Below are positions 1 to 8,711 of a stretch of 64,000 bases of DNA, piece by piece. This stretch comes from Paraburkholderia caribensis. Lineage in GTDB: Bacteria; Pseudomonadota; Gammaproteobacteria; Burkholderiales; Burkholderiaceae. The notes beneath the pieces were generated by a model that saw only the letters and a list, made by a program, of their open reading frames with translations, did not search any database and was not told the DNA's origin. Each line of letters opens with the position of its first letter. The stretch's first letter is position 1. The stretch lies in assembly GCF_002902945.1 (NCBI RefSeq), contig NZ_CP026102.1:2604001-2668000 (forward strand), in the 5' to 3' direction. A program made the position numbers and the translations under genes.

Positions 1-233
1 TGCGCGGCGCGGATGTCTCGCTGGTGCTGTATCCGCTGTCGGCGTTCCGCGCGATGAACAAGGCGGCCGAAAACGTTTACACGGCCATTCGCCGCGACGG
101 GACGCAAAAGAACGTCGTCGACACGATGCAGACGCGCGAAGAACTGTACGATCGCATCGGCTATCACGCGTACGAGCAGAAGCTCGACGCGCTGTTCAGC
201 CAGGGCACGCGGAACAACGAGCAGGACAAGTAA
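1..233 (+). CDS. prpB: 2-methylisocitrate lyase, C-terminal end (partial)
   Basis: Only the last ~76 codons lie in the window; the frame is open from base 3 to the TAA at 231-233. The visible segment (VLYPLSAFRAMNKAAENVY, then the stretch ending in a DTMQTREELYDRIGYHAYE-type tail) is characteristic of the PrpB C-terminus. PrpB is a Mg-dependent ICL/PEP-mutase-fold enzyme that cleaves 2-methylisocitrate into pyruvate and succinate, the last step of the 2-methylcitrate cycle. It lies 24 bp upstream of prpC in the same orientation, so it is the first visible gene of the propionate operon. The active-site loop lies outside the window. Confidence 0.95.
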   Translation, partial: RGADVSLVLYPLSAFRAMNKAAENVYTAIRRDGTQKNVVDTMQTREELYDRIGYHAYEQKLDALFSQGTRNNEQDK

Positions 234-257
234 GCGCACAACAAGGAGACCCCTGGA

Positions 258-1433
258 ATGAGCGATACGACGCAAGCGGCTGCACCGGGAACGACAAGCG
301 GCTTCAAGCCGAAGAAATCCGTGGCCCTGTCGGGCGTGACGGCGGGCAATACCGCGCTGTGCACGGTCGGCAAGACGGGCAACGACCTGCACTACCGCGG
401 CTACGACATTCTCGATATCGCTGGCGCCAGCGAATTCGAGGAGATCGCGTATCTGCTCGTGCACGGCAAGCTGCCCAACGTCGCCGAACTCGCCGCTTAC
501 AAGAAAAAGCTCAAGGCGCTGCGCGGCCTGCCCGCGAACGTGAAGGCCGCGCTCGAATGGATTCCCGCCGCCGCGCATCCGATGGACGTGATGCGCACGG
601 GCGTGTCCGTGCTGGGCACCGTGCTGCCGGAAAAAGACGATCACAACCTGCCGGGCGCGCGCGATATCGCCGACAAGCTGATGGCCTCGCTCGGCTCGAT
701 GCTGCTGTACTGGTATCACTACTCGCACAACGGCAAGCGGATCGAAGTCGAAACCGACGACGATTCGATCGGCGGCCACTTCCTGCATCTGCTGCATGGC
801 GTGGAGCCGCCGAAGTCGTGGGTGGATGCGATGCATGTGTCGCTGAATCTGTATGCCGAGCACGAATTCAATGCATCGACGTTCACCGGCCGCGTGATCG
901 CGGGCACGGGCTCGGACATGTATTCGGCCATCACGGGCGCAATCGGCGCGCTGCGCGGCCCGAAGCACGGCGGCGCCAACGAGGTCGCGTTCGAGATCCA
1001 GTCGCGCTACCAGACGCCGGATGAGGCGGAAGCCGACATCCGCCGCCGCGTCGAGAACAAGGAAGTCGTGATCGGCTTCGGCCATCCCGTGTACACGATC
1101 TCCGATCCGCGCAACAAGGTGATCAAGGACGTGGCGAAGAAGTTGTCGAAGGAAGCGTCGAACACGAAGCTGTTCGAGATCGCCGAGCGCCTGGAAAGCG
1201 TGATGTGGGACGTCAAGAAGATGTTCCCGAATCTCGACTGGTTCAGCGCCGTGTCGTACCACATGATGGGCGTGCCGACAGCCATGTTCACGCCGCTCTT
1301 CGTGATCTCGCGCACGTCCGGCTGGGCCGCGCACATCATCGAGCAGCGCGTCGACAACAAGATCATTCGACCCAGCGCAAATTACACCGGACCGGAGAAT
1401 TTGAAGTTCGTGGCGCTAAATAGGAGAAAATAG
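258..1433 (+). CDS. prpC: 2-methylcitrate synthase
   Basis: 391 residues, the usual PrpC length (citrate synthase superfamily). It condenses propionyl-CoA with oxaloacetate to 2-methylcitrate. The catalytic triad is visible: His237 in GPKHGGANE, His276 in GFGHPVYTISDPRN and Asp327 in NLDWFSAVSYHMMGVP. The GFGHPVY motif and short length fit PrpC rather than the housekeeping GltA. The start is supported by an AAGGAG at 242-247 ahead of ATG 258. It follows prpB and precedes an MliC-like gene and prpD, so it belongs to a propionate-degradation operon. Confidence 0.96.
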   Translation: MSDTTQAAAPGTTSGFKPKKSVALSGVTAGNTALCTVGKTGNDLHYRGYDILDIAGASEFEEIAYLLVHGKLPNVAELAAYKKKLKALRGLPANVKAALEWIPAAAHPMDVMRTGVSVLGTVLPEKDDHNLPGARDIADKLMASLGSMLLYWYHYSHNGKRIEVETDDDSIGGHFLHLLHGVEPPKSWVDAMHVSLNLYAEHEFNASTFTGRVIAGTGSDMYSAITGAIGALRGPKHGGANEVAFEIQSRYQTPDEAEADIRRRVENKEVVIGFGHPVYTISDPRNKVIKDVAKKLSKEASNTKLFEIAERLESVMWDVKKMFPNLDWFSAVSYHMMGVPTAMFTPLFVISRTSGWAAHIIEQRVDNKIIRPSANYTGPENLKFVALNRRK

Positions 1434-1535
1434 CGTCCGCTGTGCGCTCTCGGGGCGCGTGCAGTACCCCGGCGGTTGTGAAATTGCAATCGTGCACTGT
1501 TTAAACTCTGAAATTAGATAGAAAGGTTCTCTCCC

Positions 1536-2021
1536 ATGAAAAAACTGCTGATCGCTACCGTTATTGGCGCTCTGTCTTCGACACTGCTGGTGACGGCGCC
1601 CAGCGCGTTCGCACAATCGACCACCACGGCCAAGCCGAAGGCGCCGCAGCCCAAGCGCCTGATCAAGCGCAAGCCGAATCCGGCCAAGGAAGCCAAGGTC
1701 GATCCGGTTCCGGAGGGTGCGGAAAAGTGGTCGTGCAAGGAAGGTCTGTCGTTCGAACTGAAGGGCGACATGAAGCGCGACCAGATCGTCACTGTCCACT
1801 GGGGCAACAAGAACTACAACCTGCCGCGTGAAAACACGACGACGGGCGCAGATCGCTTCCACGACGCCGCAAGCGGCATGGACCTCGTCGTGATCCCGAC
1901 CAAGGCGATGCTGTTCTCGGACAAGGACAGCTCGCGTCTGGCCGACGAATGCGTGACGGCCGCCATGTCCCAAGGCGCGCCGGCGCCGACGCAGTCGAAC
2001 GCCATCAACAAGGCCCAGTAA
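1536..2021 (+). CDS. secreted MliC-like protein of unknown role inside the prp operon
   Basis: 161 residues with a clear Sec signal peptide (MKKLL.. hydrophobic core, cleavage probably near AFAQS at ~27). A basic Lys/Pro stretch (~33-50) follows, then a compact domain at ~60-135. That domain begins WSCKEGLSFEL, has an IVTVHWGNKNYNLP strand pair and ends in LADECV. The Cys-strand-W-Cys layout resembles the MliC/PliC C-type lysozyme inhibitor fold; this is an inference from pattern, not a confident family call. It lies 102 bp after prpC and 24 bp before prpD on the same strand, so it is probably co-transcribed with propionate genes although nothing in it looks metabolic. An AGAAAGG-type ribosome site precedes the ATG. 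Confidence 0.75.
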   Translation: MKKLLIATVIGALSSTLLVTAPSAFAQSTTTAKPKAPQPKRLIKRKPNPAKEAKVDPVPEGAEKWSCKEGLSFELKGDMKRDQIVTVHWGNKNYNLPRENTTTGADRFHDAASGMDLVVIPTKAMLFSDKDSSRLADECVTAAMSQGAPAPTQSNAINKAQ

Positions 2022-2045
2022 CACGGGCCTGACAGGGAAACCTCG

Positions 2046-3497
2046 ATGTCCGCACCGATCTCCAACGTCCGGCCCGATCCGGATACAGTACTGGTCGATA
2101 TCGTCGACTATGTGCTGGATTACAAGCTCGAGAGCGATCTTGCGCTGGAGACGGCGCGCAATTGCCTGATCGACACGCTCGGCTGCGGACTCGAAGCCCT
2201 GTCCTACCCTGCCTGCACCAAGCTGATGGGACCGATCGTGCCCGGCACGATCGTCCCGAACGGCGCCAGGGTGCCGGGCACGCCGTTCCAGCTGGACCCT
2301 GTGCAAGCCGCGTTCAACATCGGCGCCATGATCCGCTGGCTCGACTTCAACGACACCTGGCTCGCGGCCGAATGGGGCCATCCGTCCGATAACCTCGGCG
2401 GCATTCTCGCGACGGCCGACTGGCTCTCGCGCACCGCCGTCGCCAACGGCAAAAAGCCGCTCGCGATGAAAGACGTCCTGATCGCCATGATCAAGGCGCA
2501 CGAAATTCAAGGCTGCATCGCGCTCGAAAACTCGTTCAACAAGGTCGGCCTCGATCATGTGCTGCTCGTGAAGCTTGCTTCCACAGCCGTGGTCGGCCAG
2601 TTGCTCGGACTGTCGCGCGATGAGCTGATCAACGCAGTCTCGCAGGCGCTTGTCGATGGACACGCGCTGCGCACTTACCGCCATGCGCCGAACACGGGCT
2701 CGCGCAAGTCCTGGGCAGCAGGCGACGCCACGTCGCGTGCGGTGCGTCTCGCGCTGATCGCGAAGACGGGCGAAATGGGCTATCCGTCAGTGCTGACCGC
2801 GAAAACGTGGGGCTTCTACGACGTGCTGTTCAAAGGACAGCCGTTCCGGTTCCAGCGTCCGTACGGCACGTACGTGATGGAGAACGTGCTCTTCAAGATT
2901 TCGTTCCCCGCGGAATTCCATGCGCAAACGGCTGCTGAAGCGGCGATGTCGCTGCATCAGCAGTTGGGCGCGAGCGGCAGGCGTATCGAAGACATCGCGA
3001 AGATCACGATCCGCACGCACGAAGCGGCCATCCGCATCATCGATAAAAAAGGCCCGCTGAACAATCCGGCCGACCGCGATCACTGTATCCAGTACATGAT
3101 CGCCGTGCCGCTGATTTTCGGGCGCCTGACGGCTGCCGATTACGAGGACGCCGTCGCGCGCGACCCGCGCATCGACGCGCTGCGCGACAAGATGGAATGC
3201 GTGGAAGATCCGCAGTTCACGAAGGATTATCACGACCCGGACAAGCGCTCGATCGCAAATGGGCTGACAATCGCGTTCACCGACGGATCGACGTTCGACG
3301 AGGTAGTCGTTGAGTACCCGCTCGGTCACAAGCGTCGCCGCGCCGAAGGCATCCCGCTGCTGGTCGAGAAGTTCAGGACGAATCTCGCGCGGCGCTTTGC
3401 GGCGAAGCAACAACAAGCGATCCTCGATGTGTCGCTGGATCAGGCAAAGTTAGAAGCGATGCCTGTCAATGAATACGTCGATCTGTACGTCATGTGA
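2046..3497 (+). CDS. prpD: 2-methylcitrate dehydratase (MmgE/PrpD family)
   Basis: 483 residues, matching full-length PrpD. It dehydrates 2-methylcitrate to 2-methyl-cis-aconitate without an iron-sulfur cluster. Recognisable PrpD signatures include IRWLDFNDTWLAAEWGHPSDN (~96-116), the HAPNTGSRKSWAAGDA segment (~218-233) and GHKRRRAEGIPLL near the C-terminus. The ATG is preceded by an AGGGAAACCTCG ribosome site. It sits between the MliC-like gene and acnA in the prp operon, with no in-frame interruption. Confidence 0.95.
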   Translation: MSAPISNVRPDPDTVLVDIVDYVLDYKLESDLALETARNCLIDTLGCGLEALSYPACTKLMGPIVPGTIVPNGARVPGTPFQLDPVQAAFNIGAMIRWLDFNDTWLAAEWGHPSDNLGGILATADWLSRTAVANGKKPLAMKDVLIAMIKAHEIQGCIALENSFNKVGLDHVLLVKLASTAVVGQLLGLSRDELINAVSQALVDGHALRTYRHAPNTGSRKSWAAGDATSRAVRLALIAKTGEMGYPSVLTAKTWGFYDVLFKGQPFRFQRPYGTYVMENVLFKISFPAEFHAQTAAEAAMSLHQQLGASGRRIEDIAKITIRTHEAAIRIIDKKGPLNNPADRDHCIQYMIAVPLIFGRLTAADYEDAVARDPRIDALRDKMECVEDPQFTKDYHDPDKRSIANGLTIAFTDGSTFDEVVVEYPLGHKRRRAEGIPLLVEKFRTNLARRFAAKQQQAILDVSLDQAKLEAMPVNEYVDLYVM

Positions 3498-3547
3498 GTT
3501 CAGAAACGTAGCAACGTCATTTCCTCGAAAACCCCAGGAAAATTACC

Positions 3548-6265
3548 ATGGCCCACAATCTCCACAAAACACTCAAGGAATTCGACAGCGGTTCCGGCAA
3601 AGGCAAGTTCTATTCGCTGCCGCAGCTTGGTAAGGCGCTGAACGTCAAGATCGACCGGCTGCCCGTGTCGATCCGCCTCGTGCTGGAATCGGTGCTGCGT
3701 AACTACGACGGCAAGAAGATCTCGGAAGAACACATCGAGCAGCTCGCGAACTGGAAGCCGACGGCTTCGCGCGTCGACGAAATTCCGTTCGTCGTTGCAC
3801 GTGTCGTGCTGCAGGACTTCACAGGCGTGCCTTTGCTGGCCGACATCGCAGCCATGCGCGGCGTCGCGCAGCGCGCGGGCAAGAACCCGAAGTCGATCGA
3901 GCCGCTGGTCCCCGTCGATCTCGTCGTCGATCACTCGGTGCAGATCGACCACTTCCGCGAAAAGGACGCGCTCGACCTGAACATGAAGCTGGAATTCAAG
4001 CGCAATAACGAGCGCTACCAGTTCATGAAGTGGGGCATGCAGGCGTTCGACACGTTCAAGGTCGTGCCGCCGGGCGTCGGCATCGTTCACCAGGTGAACC
4101 TGGAATACCTCGCACGTGGCGTGCACAAGAAGGCTGAAAACGGCGACACCGTCTATTACCCGGACACGCTGGTCGGCACGGACAGCCACACGACGATGAT
4201 CAACGGCATCGGCGTGGTCGGCTGGGGTGTGGGCGGCATCGAAGCGGAAGCGGGCATGCTCGGCCAGCCGGTGTACTTCCTGACGCCGGACGTGGTCGGC
4301 GTGCACCTGAAGGGCAAGCTGCGCGAAGGCGTGACGGCGACCGACCTGGTGCTGACCATCACCGAACTGCTGCGTAAAGAAAAGGTGGTCGGCAAGTTCG
4401 TCGAATTCTTCGGCGAAGGCACGCGCTCGCTGTCGCTGCCGGACCGCGCGACGATCGGCAACATGGCGCCGGAATACGGCGCGACGATGGGCTTCTTCCC
4501 GGTCGACGAAAAGACGATCGACTACTTCAAGGGCACGGGCCGCACGGACGCCGAAATCTCCGCCTTCGAAAACTACTTCAAGGCGCAGGATCTGTTCGGC
4601 ATCCCCGACGCCGGCGATATCGACTACACGAAGGTCGTCACGCTGGACCTGGGCACGGTTGCGCCGTCGCTGGCCGGCCCGAAGCGTCCGCAAGACCGCA
4701 TCGAGATCACCCACGTCAAGTCGACCTTCACGGACCTGTTCTCGAAGCCGGTCGGCGAAAACGGCTTTGCGAAGAAGGCCGCCGACCTCGACACGCAATA
4801 CACGACGAGCAACGGCGTCAACGTGAAGAACGGCGACATCCTGATCGCCGCGATCACGTCGTGCACGAACACGTCGAACCCGAGCGTGCTGCTCGCGGCG
4901 GGCCTGCTGGCAAAGAAGGCGGTCGAAGCCGGCCTGGAAGTGGCGCCGCACATCAAGACGTCGCTGGCGCCGGGATCGCGTATCGTCACCGAGTACCTGA
5001 CGAAGACGGGCCTGCTGCCGTACCTCGACAAGCTCGGCTTCACGCTGGCTGCTTATGGCTGCACGACCTGTATCGGCAATGCGGGCGACCTGACGCCGGA
5101 ACTGAACGAAGCGATCACGAAGAACGACATCGTCGCGGCGGCCGTGCTGTCGGGCAACCGTAACTTCGAAGCGCGTATTCATCCGAACATCCGCGCGAAC
5201 TTCCTGGCTTCGCCGCCGCTGGTCGTCGCTTACGCGATCGCGGGCAACATCACGCGCGACCTGATGACGGAACCCGTCGGCAAGGGCAAGGGCGGCCGCG
5301 ACATCTACCTCGGCGACATCTGGCCGACGAGCGAAGAAGTCAACGCGCTGCTCAAGTTCGCGCTGGACGCCGACGCGTTCCGCACGAACTACGCGCAGCT
5401 CACGAAGAAGGGCGACCTGTGGAGCAAGATCGAAGGCGAAGAAGGCCAGGTCTACGACTGGCCGAAGTCGACCTACATCGCGGAGCCGCCGTTCTTCGGC
5501 AGCAACTTCTCGATGGAGCCGGCTTCGAGCATCGCCGCCGTGAAGGGTGCGCGCGCACTGGGCATCTTCGGTGACTCGGTCACGACCGACCACATCTCGC
5601 CGGCAGGCTCGATCAAGGAAGATTCGCCCGCAGGCAAGTGGCTGAAGGAAAACGGCGTGCAGAAGGCCGACTTCAACAGCTACGGCTCGCGCCGCGGCAA
5701 CCACGACGTGATGATGCGCGGCACGTTCGCGAACGTCCGCATCAAGAACCTGATGATCCCGGCGAAGGCCGATGGCACGCGCGTCGAAGGCGGCCTGACG
5801 ATTCACCAGCCGAGCGGCGAACAGCTGTCGATCTACGACGCAGCGATGAAGTACATCGACGCCGGCACGCAGACGGTCATCTTCGCGGGCGAAGAGTACG
5901 GCACGGGCTCGTCGCGTGACTGGGCGGCGAAGGGCACGCAGCTGCTGGGCGTCAAGGCTGTGGTCGCACGCAGCTTCGAGCGTATCCACCGTTCGAACCT
6001 GGTCGGCATGGGCGTTCTGCCGCTGCAGTTCAAGGGTACGGACAGCGTCCAGTCGCTGAACATCACGGGCGAAGAAACGTACGACATCGAAGGTCTCGGC
6101 GACGACTTCAAGCCGCAGCAGGAAGTCACGCTGGTGATTCATCGCAAGGATGGGTCGGAGCAGCGCGTGCAGGTTCTGCTGCGTATCGATACGCCGATCG
6201 AAGTCGATTATTACAAGCACGGCGGTATTCTGCCGTTCGTGCTGCGCTCGCTGCTCGCGGCGTAA
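3548..6265 (+). CDS. acnA: aconitate hydratase AcnA
   Basis: 905 residues, the normal length for a monomeric IRP/AcnA-type aconitase. The [4Fe-4S] ligands are visible as Cys439 in ITSCTNTSNP and Cys505/Cys508 in YGCTTCIGN. The C-terminal swivel domain contains FGDSVTTDHISPAG and the EYGTGSSRDWAAKG active-site loop. In this operon it probably hydrates 2-methyl-cis-aconitate to 2-methylisocitrate as well as serving the TCA cycle; no acnD or prpF lies nearby in the window. An AGGAAAATTACC site supports the ATG. It is the last gene of the operon, ending 51 bp before a strong terminator. A 906-codon open frame on the opposite strand is a GC-rich shadow. Confidence 0.96.
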   Translation: MAHNLHKTLKEFDSGSGKGKFYSLPQLGKALNVKIDRLPVSIRLVLESVLRNYDGKKISEEHIEQLANWKPTASRVDEIPFVVARVVLQDFTGVPLLADIAAMRGVAQRAGKNPKSIEPLVPVDLVVDHSVQIDHFREKDALDLNMKLEFKRNNERYQFMKWGMQAFDTFKVVPPGVGIVHQVNLEYLARGVHKKAENGDTVYYPDTLVGTDSHTTMINGIGVVGWGVGGIEAEAGMLGQPVYFLTPDVVGVHLKGKLREGVTATDLVLTITELLRKEKVVGKFVEFFGEGTRSLSLPDRATIGNMAPEYGATMGFFPVDEKTIDYFKGTGRTDAEISAFENYFKAQDLFGIPDAGDIDYTKVVTLDLGTVAPSLAGPKRPQDRIEITHVKSTFTDLFSKPVGENGFAKKAADLDTQYTTSNGVNVKNGDILIAAITSCTNTSNPSVLLAAGLLAKKAVEAGLEVAPHIKTSLAPGSRIVTEYLTKTGLLPYLDKLGFTLAAYGCTTCIGNAGDLTPELNEAITKNDIVAAAVLSGNRNFEARIHPNIRANFLASPPLVVAYAIAGNITRDLMTEPVGKGKGGRDIYLGDIWPTSEEVNALLKFALDADAFRTNYAQLTKKGDLWSKIEGEEGQVYDWPKSTYIAEPPFFGSNFSMEPASSIAAVKGARALGIFGDSVTTDHISPAGSIKEDSPAGKWLKENGVQKADFNSYGSRRGNHDVMMRGTFANVRIKNLMIPAKADGTRVEGGLTIHQPSGEQLSIYDAAMKYIDAGTQTVIFAGEEYGTGSSRDWAAKGTQLLGVKAVVARSFERIHRSNLVGMGVLPLQFKGTDSVQSLNITGEETYDIEGLGDDFKPQQEVTLVIHRKDGSEQRVQVLLRIDTPIEVDYYKHGGILPFVLRSLLAA

Positions 6266-6316
6266 GTTATCGCTTTGCAGGTGCTGCGTTCTCGTTGAGG
6301 ACGCAGTGACTTTTAG

Positions 6317-6343
6317 AAGCCCGGTTTATCCGGGCTTTTTTTT
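6317..6343 (+). terminator. rho-independent terminator after acnA
   Basis: Perfect 8-bp stem AAGCCCGG/CCGGGCTT with a 5-nt TTTAT loop, followed by a run of eight T. It closes the prpBCD-acnA operon. The A-rich start of the left arm gives little T run on the other strand, so it mainly serves the + strand, although the convergent minus-strand operon ends ~100 bp further right. Confidence 0.93.
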
Positions 6344-6441
6344 GTTCGTCGCTTTGGTTCGTCGCAGTAGCCGTGCGTTTCTGGCGACGAGCATCCGAAA
6401 AACCACTGGACCACGTCGTCTCTCCAACGCCGCAAGAACCG

Positions 6442-7374
6442 CTAGGCGAACTGGTACAGCTTCACCGGATTGTCGACGAATATCTGTTGCTGCCAGTCCG
6501 CACGCCCAATCCAACCCGCAATGATGTCCAACAGGTTCGCATCGTCCGGCTTTCGAGCCTTTGCCGTCGGATGAGGCCAGTCGGTACCCCATAGCATCCG
6601 CTCCGGCGCCATATCGATCAGCGCTTTCGCGACGGGTGCAACGTCTTCATAAGCAGGCGCGCCCGTCTTGCTATCGACGTACGGCCCCGACAACGTGATC
6701 CACGTATTGCCCCTTTCGACGAGACGTTGCGCGGCACGCAAGGCATCCGACGAGAGCCCGCCCGGTTGCGGAACGTGCGCGATATGGTCGATGACTAGCG
6801 GACAAGGCAGCGCCGCCAGATGAGGTTCGAGCTGCGGCAGCCGCGCGCCCTGCACGACCAGCTCGATATGCCAGCCGAGATTGGAGATACGTGCGGCAAG
6901 TGGCGCGAGCATGTCCAGCGTCGTCGCGCCCGGATAACTAAGGTTGAAGCGAATCGCGCGAATGCCGCCCCCATGCAGTGTCTGCAATTCGTCATCGCTT
7001 ACTGAAGTATCGATGACGGCGACGCCCCGTGCCTGATCGCCGAATTGCCTGAGTGCTTCCAGCGTGCAGCGGTTATCCGTTCCGTACGTCGACGGCGTGA
7101 CGACCACGTTCCGCTTCACGCCGAGCCGCGACTGCAGGAGCCGATACTGGCCGACCGTCGCATTCGGTGGGCGAAGCGTCGTGCCCGGCGCAACCGGGAA
7201 CCGGTCGTCGTAGATATGCATGTGACAGTCGATGGCGCCTTCCGGCAGCCTGAACACCGGCTGCTGCGTGCCGCTCGACCATGTTTCTTCTGCACCTGCC
7301 AGGCTGGGCAGCGCTGCCGACGCAAGCGCCGCGCCAGCAACCTGGAGAAATTCGCGCCTCGTTCTGGACCTCAT
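6442..7374 (-). CDS. Tat-exported LigI-like amidohydrolase (putative lactonase)
   Basis: 310 residues from ATG 7374. A longer frame exists, but this start lies 2 nt past the TGA of the upstream MFS gene and begins directly at a twin-arginine signal (MRSRTRREFLQVAGAALASA). The mature part is a PF04909 TIM barrel: IDCHMHIYDDRFP (metal-binding HxH), NVVVTPSTYGTDNR, GIRAIRFNLSYPG, CPLVIDHIAHV and ERMLWGTDWPHP. This order matches 2-pyrone-4,6-dicarboxylate lactonase (LigI) and galactarolactone isomerase relatives. A Tat leader is unusual for this family and would place the lactonase in the periplasm. Last gene of the ten-gene operon. The substrate cannot be read from sequence. Confidence 0.88.
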   Translation of the reverse strand: MRSRTRREFLQVAGAALASAALPSLAGAEETWSSGTQQPVFRLPEGAIDCHMHIYDDRFPVAPGTTLRPPNATVGQYRLLQSRLGVKRNVVVTPSTYGTDNRCTLEALRQFGDQARGVAVIDTSVSDDELQTLHGGGIRAIRFNLSYPGATTLDMLAPLAARISNLGWHIELVVQGARLPQLEPHLAALPCPLVIDHIAHVPQPGGLSSDALRAAQRLVERGNTWITLSGPYVDSKTGAPAYEDVAPVAKALIDMAPERMLWGTDWPHPTAKARKPDDANLLDIIAGWIGRADWQQQIFVDNPVKLYQFA

Positions 7375-7376
7375 GC

Positions 7377-8699
7377 TCAGATGGTCCCCGTCTTCCCGGC
7401 AAGACGGCTTGCCGAACCGTTGCGCGTCAGGAGCCACAGCGTCGCGACGCTCACGAGTGTAAGAATGGCGAGCGGCATCAATGCCAGCGCGTAGCTACCC
7501 GTCGCGTCCTTCACCCATCCATAGACGTTCACCATCAGGCCGCCGCCGAGCAGGTTCGCGATCGCGTTGACAGTCGCGAGGCCTGCTGCCACGGCGCTGT
7601 TCGACAGCATGTCCGTGGCCAGTGCCCAGAACGGGCCCTTGAAGGAATACGCGCCGACGAGCACCCCGCACAGCATGCAGATCGTCGGCAGGAGCGAGCC
7701 GCTTAGCGACGTCGCGAACAGGCCCGCACCGATCAGCAGCATCGGCACGACGGTGTGCCAGCGGCGCTCGCCCAGCCGGTCCGAGCGGCGCCCCCAGTAG
7801 ACCATCAGGACGGAAGCCACCGCATACGGAACCGAGTTCAGCAAGCCCGTCTGCATGACGGAAAGCCCAAACGACTTGAGCAGTTGCGGCTGCCATACCG
7901 ACAGTGTGCTGCCCGCCGCCGACGCGCAGGTATCGACGAGCGCGAGACACAACACATAGCGATTGCGGAACAGTTGCGCGAGCGGCAGCGACGGCACCTT
8001 CTTCGGCGCCTTGTGTTCGCTGACGAGCGCGTTGACGAGCCACGTGCGCTCGTCGTCGTCGAGCCATCTCGCGTTCTCGGGCTTGTTGGTCAGCATGAAG
8101 AGACAGGCGATGCCGAGCAGCACGGTCGGAATGCCTTCGAGAATGAACAGCCAGTGCCACCCGCGCAGTCCCCCGAATCCGTCCATCTGCAGGAGCAGCG
8201 CCGAAATCGGCGAGCCGATGAAACTCGCGGCCGGAATCGCGACCATGAAGGTCGCCACGATGCGCGCGCGGTACGACGCCGGAATCCAGTACGACAGATA
8301 CAGCAGCACGCCGGGAAAGAAGCCCGCTTCGGCGGCGCCAAGCAGAAAGCGCAGGATGTAGAACGTCGTCGCGTTATGCACGAGCGCGGTCGCCGCTGAC
8401 ACGATGCCCCACGTGATCATGATGCGCGCGATCCAGATGCGCGCACCGTACTTTTGCAGCGCGAGATTGCTCGGCACTTCACAAAAGAAGTACGAAATGA
8501 AGAACAGACTGCTGCCGAACCCGAAGACCTTCGCCGACATGCCAAGGTCATGATTCATCTGCAGAGACGCCATGCCCACGTTGCCCCGGTCGATAAAGGC
8601 AAGCAGGTAGCACACCATCAGAAAGGGAATGAGTCGCCAGACGACCTTTCGTATCGTCCGGCGCTCGATCGCGGACTTGTCCATGAAACCGGTTTGCAT
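7377..8699 (-). CDS. MFS transporter, anion:cation symporter (ACS) type
   Basis: 440 residues with about 12 membrane spans. Family signatures are RTIRKVVWRLIPFLMVCYLLAFIDRGNVG at the N-terminus and the GARIWIARIMITWG loop motif, typical of the ACS/phthalate-permease family that imports organic anions such as tartrate, phthalate or hexuronates. GGAGACGACG precedes the ATG. It follows the frameshifted MFS gene by 12 nt and precedes the LigI-like gene by 2 nt, so it belongs to the same operon. It is clearly related to the other ACS carrier at 13477-14856. Confidence 0.92.
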   Translation of the reverse strand: MQTGFMDKSAIERRTIRKVVWRLIPFLMVCYLLAFIDRGNVGMASLQMNHDLGMSAKVFGFGSSLFFISYFFCEVPSNLALQKYGARIWIARIMITWGIVSAATALVHNATTFYILRFLLGAAEAGFFPGVLLYLSYWIPASYRARIVATFMVAIPAASFIGSPISALLLQMDGFGGLRGWHWLFILEGIPTVLLGIACLFMLTNKPENARWLDDDERTWLVNALVSEHKAPKKVPSLPLAQLFRNRYVLCLALVDTCASAAGSTLSVWQPQLLKSFGLSVMQTGLLNSVPYAVASVLMVYWGRRSDRLGERRWHTVVPMLLIGAGLFATSLSGSLLPTICMLCGVLVGAYSFKGPFWALATDMLSNSAVAAGLATVNAIANLLGGGLMVNVYGWVKDATGSYALALMPLAILTLVSVATLWLLTRNGSASRLAGKTGTI

Positions 8700-8711
8700 C
8701 GTCGTCTCCGT

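Noticed and set aside
3500..6220. 906-codon frame antisense to acnA
   Set aside because: Shadow of a GC-rich gene with strong codon bias; Arg/Asp/Val-rich product, no domain.
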